From Gerris lacustris (lineage: Eukaryota > Arthropoda > Insecta > Hemiptera > Gerridae), in NCBI GenBank assembly GCA_951217055.1, contig OX578284.1, forward strand, positions 28,236,187 through 28,300,186: a stretch of 64,000 bases of DNA, written 5' to 3'. Under the pieces are notes generated by a model. It did no database searches, was not told the DNA's origin, and saw nothing but the letters and a program-made list of their open reading frames with translations. The position numbers and the translations under genes were made by a program. Of this stretch, positions 56,730 through 64,000 are shown in pieces; position 1 is the first letter of the stretch; each line of letters opens with the position of its first letter.

Positions 56730-56840
56730 AGTAGCATTTTGCATGCGAGTGTAGAGTTTGCACCCGAGTGACAGCGAGGGTAGTAAACCCTCGCTGTCGC
56801 TCGGGTGCAAACTCCACATTCGCATGCAAAATGCTACTTT
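56728..56840. repeat. 113-bp hairpin in the element tail (53-bp arms, 7-base loop)
   Basis: AAAGTAGCATTTTGCATGCG onward pairs with its complement ending CGCATGCAAAATGCTACTTT, with a few mismatches, around the loop TAGTAAA. Copy 1 has only the right arm (near 24785-24855), so the hairpin arose by an inverted duplication of that arm in copy 2. Confidence 0.9.
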
Positions 56841-56867
56841 CCGCACTCGACGCGTAATGTACTATTA

Positions 56868-57184
56868 ATTGGTCACGGGGTTTGTGTGCCGCTACATCAG
56901 CTGTATAAACCTTATAATTGGCATACACCACCAGTTAGTCAGCACTCGACCCGTTAGGCAGCATAACTTTATTACTTACTTAACTTATTGCTTAAATTTA
57001 GTGTTTACTTTACGTCCTACGCTGCTTAACTTTATTAATAAGAGCCCACGCTCTCCCATCCGAGGTATCGAGTCCCCCTATATTGAATACTGGTAAAGGA
57101 TAAAGCGGCATATAGTACTTTGTTTGCGCACAAATTATCGTCACTGTAGTAAATAAAAAAAAAAATCATATTTTACCATTTTGG
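56868..57184. other. No recognised feature
   Basis: AT-rich to moderately GC-rich. A 75-codon frame has no domain. Confidence 0.4.
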
Positions 57185-57783
57185 TAGTATTTATACTACA
57201 GAAATATTAAATTTTAATTTAAATCAAATTATAATTATTATTAACTACGGGAAACAGACAGAGAAAAATACACTCCAGCGCCTGGATTTGAACCACGGGC
57301 CTCTATATTTACAGTATAGTGCTCTACCAACTAAGCTACGCAGGAGAATGAGTTTCTCTGACGTTAATGATACCTTGTCCCGAATTTAAGCTTTCAATTT
57401 TCCACATAAGTCTTAGAAGTCAACATTAATGACATAGAACTAGACCGAGAAATAACGCTTATAATTATAAAGTACCCAATTAGTACCTGTACTTAGTACA
57501 ATCAATTAGAAATTCATATTTTACCATTTTGGTAGTATTCATACTACAGAAAGATTAAATTTTAATTTAAATCAAATTATAATTATTATTAACTACGGGA
57601 AACAGACAGAGAAAAATACAGTCCAGCGCCGGGATTTGAACCACGGGCCTCTATATTTCCAGTATAGCGCTCTACCAGCGCTATACTGGAAATATAGAGG
57701 CCCGTGGTTCAAATCCCGGCGTTGGAGTGTATTTTTATCTGTCTGTTTCCCGTAGATAATAATAATTATAATTTGATTTAAAG

Positions 57784-57790
<7 letters not shown>
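57185..57790 (-). repeat. tRNA-bearing composite: full unit plus foldback, third locus
   Basis: Read on the minus strand, a foldback (57569-57779, arms 103 bp) comes first and a full unit (3' flank, tRNA-like, 5' flank) follows. This is the same order as at 15.35-15.93 kb. The palindrome turns inside the D arm (AGCGCT-CTACC-AGCGCT) rather than at the anticodon. The 3' flank ends with a small hairpin (GGTAGTATTCATACTAC). A poly-A run of 35 (57784-57818) adjoins the foldback. Confidence 0.8.
57274..57345 (-). tRNA. tRNA-like sequence in repeat (Tyr-like GTA loop)
   Basis: On the minus strand: acceptor TCCTGCG/CGCTGGA with one mispair, D arm GCTT-AGTTGGTA-GAGC, anticodon stem CTATA/TATAG with loop CTGTAAA (anticodon GTA), and T arm CGTGG-TTCAAAT-CCAGG with one mispair. 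At 72 nt, with standard spacing, it is the best-folded member of the family here. An intronless Tyr-type tRNA would be unusual for a nuclear gene, and its repeat context again suggests a SINE-type head or pseudogene. Confidence 0.6.
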
Positions 57791-57820
<30 letters not shown>

Positions 57821-58137
57821 TAAATCATAAATAAATGTGAAGGGAAAATACTATTCCATTAACTGTTGAATACTTTTTCGGTGAAATTAAGTTCGACACT
57901 TCTAGGACTGAGGGTATATATTGATTTTTACTATTTTTAATTGTATTACATTCGAGATCCCAAGGGAGTTTCCTAGCTTGTTCATTTCAGGAGAAATAGG
58001 ATCGTACACATTGCCCCTTCCATTTTTTGTCAGAATGTCTGCCATCGCATTGTTTTATTATTTATTGAATGTTTATACATTTATCCTAACAAATTGACAC
58101 CGCGCGCACGGCGCCTGTGTTCCCTGGTCATGTGTAA

Positions 58138-58345
58138 AGCCGGGTTTACACCAGAGTTACTAACAAATGTTACCAACAATTGTTGTTACTAACCAGGTTG
58201 ATAACAAATGTTACTATGAAGATGTTGGCTAATAAAATACTAGTCTTACTTATTGGTTGATCCTGACGCTCGTTTGGTCAGTTGGCTGCGAAATGTCGAA
58301 TATTTGTTGGCAAAATGTTTTAGTAACTCTGGTGTAAACCCGGCT
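58138..58345. mobile_element. PIF/Harbinger-like MITE, TAA target duplication
   Basis: Perfect 26-bp inverted ends (AGCCGGGTTTACACCAGAGT then TACTAA) enclose 208 bp. TAA lies on both sides (58135-58137 and 58346-58348), a TWA duplication as in PIF/Harbinger. CAAATGTTAC recurs inside. A related, decayed end (GCTGGTGTAAACCCGTCTTT) near 58552-58571 suggests a second, diverged unit just downstream. Confidence 0.75.
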
Positions 58346-58349
58346 TAAC

Positions 58350-58575
58350 ACGTGCTGCTAACAAATGTTACTAACATTCTTTGATCTTTACCGATTTTTA
58401 ATCTTGTTGAGTTGAGGATATGGTCTTTAGTTGCTAACACAGCTTGTTATCGAATTCAGAAGTGTTTTCCACGCTGTTAAAATGTTTCTAAATGTTGTAG
58501 TCCGGTACAAATATTACTTAAAAGTATAGTTTGCAACTCATGTTAGAAAACGCTGGTGTAAACCCGTCTTTAGCC
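58350..58575. repeat. Diverged neighbour of the Harbinger-like MITE
   Basis: CTGCTAACAAATGTTACTAA at the left and GTTAGAAAACGCTGGTGTAA then ACCCGTCTTT at the right mirror the MITE ends. The left terminus is lost. Confidence 0.5.
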
Positions 58576-60107
58576 AGAATCGCATAATAATCCGTTTTAT
58601 GAGGTAATTTCTATTAATATACTATTTTTTTTAATATGCATTTTTTATAGACATTTTTTTTCTTAACTTGGCTGGAAGTGTTTCTCCTTTGGTTTAAGAT
58701 CCTATCCCAGTGGAAACTTTATCTAGTTCACTTTTTTCGAAATTTTGTCTGGTCTCGGCTGGTGTAGACAGCCTGCACCCGCAGGTGTGTCAATGCCAGG
58801 TACATGTATGCTAGGTAATTATATTAAAGCAGGTAATTTTATAGTCCAGGTAATTGTATAAGAGAATCTATTTTCAAGTAAGTTAAAAGAATAAAAATAT
58901 AAGTTTACTCTTTTGTCAGTTTGTAATTTGCTATAAAGCTGTCACGTCTTACGTCTTCTCCTATTCTTTTCGCTTAACGACATCCATTTAAAAAAGCATT
59001 GAGTGAATAAGCCTTAGGGCAAGCAAAGAGGTGGAAGAAACATGCAATCTTAACAGTACAATAACTCGCACCCCTCTCTTTTTGACGATAAAAAAACATA
59101 AACAAAAAAAACCAGACTTGTTGAAAAACATTGAAGGAAGGGGTCCGTGTTTCAGAAAGTTCACTTGCCATATGACTACCTGTACTTCTTGTACTTCAAG
59201 GACATAATACTCTTGAACGACAGATGTCATCTTTGTGGTACTCCCTACCCTTTTTTTACCCTCCCACAAGTACCTATTATACCAGTAAAAAGTGTGCAAG
59301 TGTGCCTTGAAGCGATTTTCAGCTTCCCTTTATCACCAAGGCAACCATCCAGTACTTTACACGAATTAGTTCTTTCGCATACGTGCTTTTCTACCGAGTT
59401 ACTCCCTTGAACTTTGTCATTTATTTTTCTCCTTTTTATACCTTTAGATAATTTAGATGATAACATCTTCTCTAATGATTTGATAGTTATAAACTTTATT
59501 TCTAGATTTTTATCAAAAGATTGTGAACAGTTAGCAATTTAAGGGAAGCAAACTTTTTTTATAGCCTACTTTTAGTTTAGCAGAATCTTACTTATTAAAA
59601 GTTTAAACTAGAATGTTGTAGATAATATATGTTGTCTATTATCTATTTATTTGCCAGCGATTTTTCAGCAGGTTCAATTTAAGTTTGTAATTTTCTATAT
59701 TATATAATTTCCATTCTTGAACTCTTTTATTTTAAAGCTTTTAGGAATTATTAACTAGGTTTGTTATTTTTAATATTATCTATTTAAATCGTGTTATTGT
59801 ATGTTTTGAATTTAAAATACGTTTGTCACTTTGTTCTAGGCAAATGAACTAGATTCCTTGAGCTTTCATTAACTTTCAGATCCAAGTTGAATACTATTGT
59901 CTAAGGGGAATGTTTTAGCAATTATTAGTTGATTTTTTAAATTAATAGATCAGATTCTAATAATACATACCTTAGTAACCTAGTAAATATATTAAATAAC
60001 AAAACTTATTGCATATTTATATATTATCTATATTCAGTGAAACTTCTCTTGACACTTACTTCTGAATAGTCATTCAATAGTCAATAGGACATTTCTAAAA
60101 TGAATAT
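58576..60107. other. No recognised gene
   Basis: AT-rich DNA. Overlapping frames of 65-103 codons near 58974-59466 occur on both strands without a domain or codon bias. Confidence 0.4.
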
Positions 60108-60690
60108 ATTGCTTCCGAGCTTACCGAAGGTAACGGAAGCATTGTGTTCACTTTTGAGAACGAAAAACTTTTATGCCTCCGATTTTAAAAATTCCAAGAC
60201 AGAAATCCGTTTCAGACATCAGGGAACATTTTTGGTCTCGTGTCTGTCGGCCTGTGTGTCCGCGAATTATGAAACGTGCGACGATAACTTGAGTAAATGT
60301 CGACAGATATTAATTAAATTTGGGAGACATGTTCATTTTACTAATGCCCAGGACGAGTTCGTTGGACAACGTTATCCGTCCAAGCGTTCACGAGCAACGC
60401 TCGCGTAAACGTGAATTTCAAATTTCAAATTAAAATTTTAGGTCGGGAAAGAAATCTAACTTTATCTATTCAATGAGACAAACATTTTTATCAAATAAAT
60501 TTTTTTTAGTAAAACCAACGGCGACACCTGTATGAAGTGTTAAAGATCGCTAAAACTATTTAATAGTTTAAAACAATAAACAATATAACAATAAAGTAAT
60601 ATAACAATAATTTGAATGTTAATATGACAATAAAGTACATGATAGGATGCGAGGAAGCTATGTGCCACACTAATTGGCTGTCTATTTTAT
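60108..60690 (+). repeat. R2/R1 chimeric repeat
   Basis: R2 5' text (TTCCGAGCTTACCGAAGGTA then ACGGAAGC, to GTGTCTGTCGGCCTG) passes at about 60260 into R1 text in minus orientation (CGACGATAACTTGAGTAAAT, CAACGTTATCCGTCCAAGCG, AGTAAAACCAACGGCGACAC). The R2 3' end returns at about 60625 (AAAGTACATGATAGGATGCG then AGGAAGCTATGTGCCACAC). R1 thus lies inside R2, without either R1 terminus. Confidence 0.75.
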
Positions 60691-61274
60691 TTCCGTTTAT
60701 TTATTATTGGACTGAGTTTCCTGCTGAGTTTCAAATCTCTAGGTAAAATTCCCTTGGCGATACGATGATAACACACATACAGACGTCATGCTGAAATCAC
60801 AAAAAAAAAAATTCGGTGAAAACGTAACTTTTCCTACCTTAGATGAGGAAATGTAAAAAAAAACCTTTATAATATTTCTTTAAAATGACTAAAGACGCAG
60901 TTAGTATATTATTATTCAGTCTCACCAACTTCATTGCTTATAGGTGATAACATTAACCAGCTTCTCCTTGTGATTAACCATTATTACATTTTTAATGAAC
61001 TATAAAAGAAAAGAGAGAAGTCCTTTAAAAAAAACACTATTTCAGAAACTACATTAATTTACTCTCTCATACACAGGCATTTTAGATTATTTAATTATAC
61101 CTGGAATATTATTCTAACTTTTAAGTGCCTTAACGCGAATATTGATTTTAATTTTAAGCTTATGTTAGCACGGAAAAATGTCATGAAAAATGGTAATTAC
61201 GTTCATCTTTTATATGTCTAAGATTGTGTGTGCCGACTATTCTCTTTTAAAATTAAAAAAATATATTTTTAAAT
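60691..61274. other. No recognised feature
   Basis: AT-rich. Confidence 0.4.
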
Positions 61275-61284
61275 TATATATATA

Positions 61285-61369
<85 letters not shown>

Positions 61370-61370
61370 T
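61275..61370. repeat. (TA)n-(TG)n compound microsatellite
   Basis: About 37 AT dinucleotides followed by about nine GT dinucleotides. Confidence 0.95.
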
Positions 61371-61948
61371 TGTGGTATGTGAGTGGGTGGGTGGGCGACT
61401 ATTGTATGGTGTACTCTAAACATAACATAAAACATAACATAAAAGTTGTCAAAAAATGTTCCTGAAAAAAAGTCATTTTTAAACATATGAAGAGATATGT
61501 TAATACAAAAAAGCCGCAGTTTCTATATAATGCTTCTTTCTTCTTACTTTCGTGTCTTATACATATTAAAAATAGAAAAAAGGCTTTAAGACAAAAAGAA
61601 GTGGAAAAAATAAAGAAGAAAAAAAATACCTTTTTTTTGCTTCATAAGAAAGAAATATAAAAGTACTAAGAGAAAACAACAAAAAATTGTAAAGAAGAAC
61701 TAAAAAGGAGATTGGTGTGTCTAGAATATTCTTATTATTAAACATTTGTAGGAACAATTTTTATTTGAGGATTTAATTGAAAAATATAGTAACCTCAATT
61801 TATAAACAATAGTTGTAACTTTTCTCCTACATTATCCGGTAAGATAACTCATGCAGTATGTCTCAAGTGGCGTAATAAATACATTTTTACCATTTAATTT
61901 ATTTTCTTATCCCTAGTTGACTGATAACGTAGATACTGCGACTTTTTT
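61371..61948. other. No recognised feature
   Basis: AT-rich, with an A/G-rich stretch near 61560-61680. ACATAAAACATAACATAAAA is a small local repeat. Confidence 0.4.
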
Positions 61949-62398
61949 AGGGTTTCGAGGTCATCCTAGAATGCTTTTGGTTTCCTTATGCTTTTGGTAG
62001 TTCTTCCGTCCGTCCGTCACATCTTGTGGTATCTCCCGACCTACTGTAGCTAGAGATTTGAAATTTGGTATTCAAGTTACACTTGTTTGCCCAAAAACCG
62101 GATAAAGATTGCGAACTTAAACACTCAAAATTTCTTTGATTAGCAGTTGCGAACTGATCGCAATATTTTATATTTTAAGTAATTTTTGATTAGGGTATCA
62201 TTTTAAAGGTATTGGTGTTTCCAAAATGGTGGCCATTAACCCCCGAAATAATTAAAACAAAACGAAAAAAATGTACATATTTTAGTTTACAAAAACTTAT
62301 TTAATAAACATAAAAAATAATGTAAGGTGTATGTAGTTTTATGACCGAAGAAACCCTTTTAGTATCTTGCTGGCAAGTACTTGACGGGATTTTTAGTT
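61949..62398 (+). repeat. R6 repeat copy 2
   Basis: It aligns with 33745-34165: AGGGTTTCGAGGTCATCCTA, CCGTCCGTCCGTCACATCTT, TAGCTAGAGATTTGAAATTT, GTATCATTTTAAAGGTATTG, and GAAGAAACCCTTTTAGTATC at the end. It carries extra sequence in the middle (GATTAGCAGTTGCGAACTGA). Confidence 0.78.
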
Positions 62399-63590
62399 AA
62401 TAAAAAACAGTTCACACATGTTTACTTAATACTCCCTATTACTAACTTAATATATTGCGTTATAGAGAATTATTATTTGTAAGGTTATGTCGCCACTGCC
62501 TTTTAAGACAACGAGGAATAACAGAGAGGAAGAAGACAATGAGGAATAAGAGTTTCTATGAATGGACCATATAAGGGCTGAATTTGACATAAATTTCATC
62601 AAAATTGGACTGGTAGATTTTAAAATATGAGCATTGACAAAAATGTTAAAAATCCGACGGACCCTCTTAACCTCTTAACTGATACTAAATTAAAAATGTA
62701 CCCTGATGTCTATAAAATGTTTTGGCTAAGACATTTTTCATTTCAGACTTCAAAATAACCCCACTACTTTCTTTAAATTTTGAAGCCAAAATAGTGGCTA
62801 GATTTTTTTATTTTTTATTTTATTTTATTGTCCACTTAGTTGAATACCAATAATGACCCCAGATCAGTTATCCTCGAACCTTTAGGAAATATCTTGTCTT
62901 CGAGATAGCAGTGACATTTAAAACAAGCATATTTGTGTGCATGGGGAAGTTTTTTAAGATAATGTTTTTTTTGGTGTTCTATAAGAAAAAACCAAAAACA
63001 TAAAGCTATAGAACATTTTTTAAAAAGTAGGGGGGGGGGGGAATCAGAATTTACAAACTGCAGTGAAGAGATAATTGACTGCTTTCTAATGTTTACTAAT
63101 TAACTTTACAAAAGAACATAAATTATATTTATGGCTTTAAGATTTGATTTATCTTATAATTTATTACGGTTATACTGTTGGTAATTCAGTCCTGATAAAT
63201 TAAACCAATTTAGCTGGTGTATCCATCATTTCCCCTCAATCTTTATTTGATTAAAATTGTTATTTTGTGGATAATGGTTTTTCATTTTATACAAGGTTTT
63301 GATATTATAATAGAATTTGAATATTATTTATATTATTTATTAGTCTAAATAAAATAGTGAATTAACCTTGATTTACGTTTAAATACTGTTTAACAAAAAA
63401 CTTTAAAAGAATTCGTACTTTCTAATTATATTATAAAAAAAACGTAATGGGTTATTCGGACTAAATTTATTCATTTTAAAACTTTATCATACACTTATGA
63501 TTTTATTTTATATTTAAATCCATAATATTTCATTTAATTATTAATTTTCTTTAATAGTTCTTAAACCCTTTACTTTAATAATATTTTTTA
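62399..63590. other. No gene; a G-run
   Basis: A run of about 12 G lies near 63031. AAATTTCATCAAAATTGGAC near 62589 is reminiscent of R1/R2-type text but too short to assign. The rest is AT-rich. Confidence 0.4.
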
Positions 63591-63805
63591 AGTTGTTGGT
63601 AGTATTCATACTACGGAAAGTTTAAATTTTAATTTAAATCAAATTATAATTATTATTAACAACGGGAGATAGACAGAGAAAAATAGAGTCCAGCGCCGGG
63701 ATTCGAATCCTAGGAGGCCTGTGGTTCGAATCCCGGCTCTGGAGTTTATTTTTCTCTGTCTATCTCCCGTTGTTAATAATAATTATTATTTGATTTAAAT
63801 TTAAT
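63591..63805. repeat. tRNA-bearing foldback, fourth locus
   Basis: The palindrome 63631-63802 has arms of about 77 bp made of the 3' flank and only the T-arm/acceptor part of the tRNA-like unit (CCGGGATTCGAA / TTCGAATCCCGG), around a 17-base loop TCCTAGGAGGCCTGTGG. The small terminal hairpin GGTAGTATTCATACTAC is present at its left (63598-63614). No full unit adjoins it. Confidence 0.78.
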
Positions 63806-64000
63806 TATAATCAATGTAATGAAACACAAAAATACGAATATGTTTTGATAGGTCTTTTAAGGGTTTTATTTTATGTAAATAAGACATCTGGTTTTTCTTA
63901 ATTTATTTTATTTTTATCCTTCAGCTCTATTTTACCCTACACCTTGGGCTTTTTTACACTACATTTTTTTAATTACCTTACATAAAATTTGAACTAGACA

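Larger units (their letters stand above)
56225..56864 (+). mobile_element. Crypton-like ORF-bearing non-autonomous element, copy 2
   Basis: It aligns end to end with 24309-24880 and is also flanked by TTA (56222-56224 and 56865-56867). It differs by a longer leader palindrome, an intact first ATG, and a second long hairpin in the tail. No terminal inverted repeat of normal kind is seen; the only inverted match is the start motif TTATCTACGATTG with CAATCGTAGATAA near 56667. Confidence 0.65.

Noticed and set aside
58974..59466. Overlapping 65-103-codon frames
   Set aside because: They lie on both strands over the same DNA with no domain, bias or splice context.

Overview
This window is AT-rich eukaryotic DNA, almost certainly from an arthropod and most likely an insect. 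A hemipteran is my best guess, but that rests only on the style of the repeats (5S-derived and tRNA-derived SINE heads, RTE-like LINE tails, PIF/Harbinger, hAT and mariner-type elements) and I hold it weakly. I found no convincing host protein-coding exon, no rRNA operon and no CRISPR array. The only coding signals are relics of transposable elements: two clear and one degraded reverse-transcriptase C-terminus, a PIF/Harbinger transposase N-terminus, and two copies of a short ORF that I tentatively link to Crypton-type tyrosine recombinases.

The window reads as an intergenic or heterochromatin-like transposon graveyard built from a few families that recur many times. For reference I name them: R1 (about 0.8 kb, a GGAACGAAGTTCC motif near both ends, a hairpin at one end, poly-A at the other), R2 (about 0.6 kb, begins with a hairpin GCTTCCG...CGGAAGC and ends in GAGGAAGCTATGTGCCACAC), R3 (CCCGTGCTTCGCTACG type), R4 (a repeat carrying a tRNA-like T-arm), R5 (GGGTCCGTAGGCAA inverted termini), R6 (AGGGTTTCGAGG), R7 (a large foldback) and R9 (an inverted-repeat element with TACGAGCGATCACACTA). 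Long (TA)n arrays lie near 3.2, 8.4, 12.2, 44.8 and 61.3 kb.

Layout. 0-13 kb: small inverted-repeat elements (R9, a GC-rich palindromic block, a Harbinger-like MITE with TTA duplication), an R2 copy split by a tRNA-derived SINE, and AT-rich filler. 13-18 kb: a 5'-truncated RTE-like LINE with a 16-bp target duplication, then two R1 copies facing opposite ways, one interrupted by a tRNA-bearing foldback. 18-26 kb: a mariner-like TA-flanked element, a second tRNA-bearing composite, the Harbinger transposase relic inside a 6.7-kb inverted-repeat pair, and an R3 copy split by the Crypton-like element. 26-34 kb: mostly AT-rich DNA, a degenerate ~135-bp tandem repeat and a decayed LINE. 34-40 kb: a nest up to five deep (R7, R1, hAT, R2, unknown repeat). 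40-50 kb: R4, R5, a 5S-derived SINE and an element with AAGTGCGCC subterminal repeats. 50-53 kb: a LINE inserted in R2, and an R1 carrying a solo LTR. 55-64 kb: the second Crypton-like copy with two long palindromes, two more tRNA foldbacks, a Harbinger-like MITE and an R1/R2 chimera.

No genes act together here. The most informative content is the insertion chronology, readable from intact target-site duplications and from empty-site comparisons between paralogous repeats, and two recurring palindromic architectures: half-tRNA foldbacks, and a palindrome in the leader of the Crypton-like ORF that is absent from a third relative.
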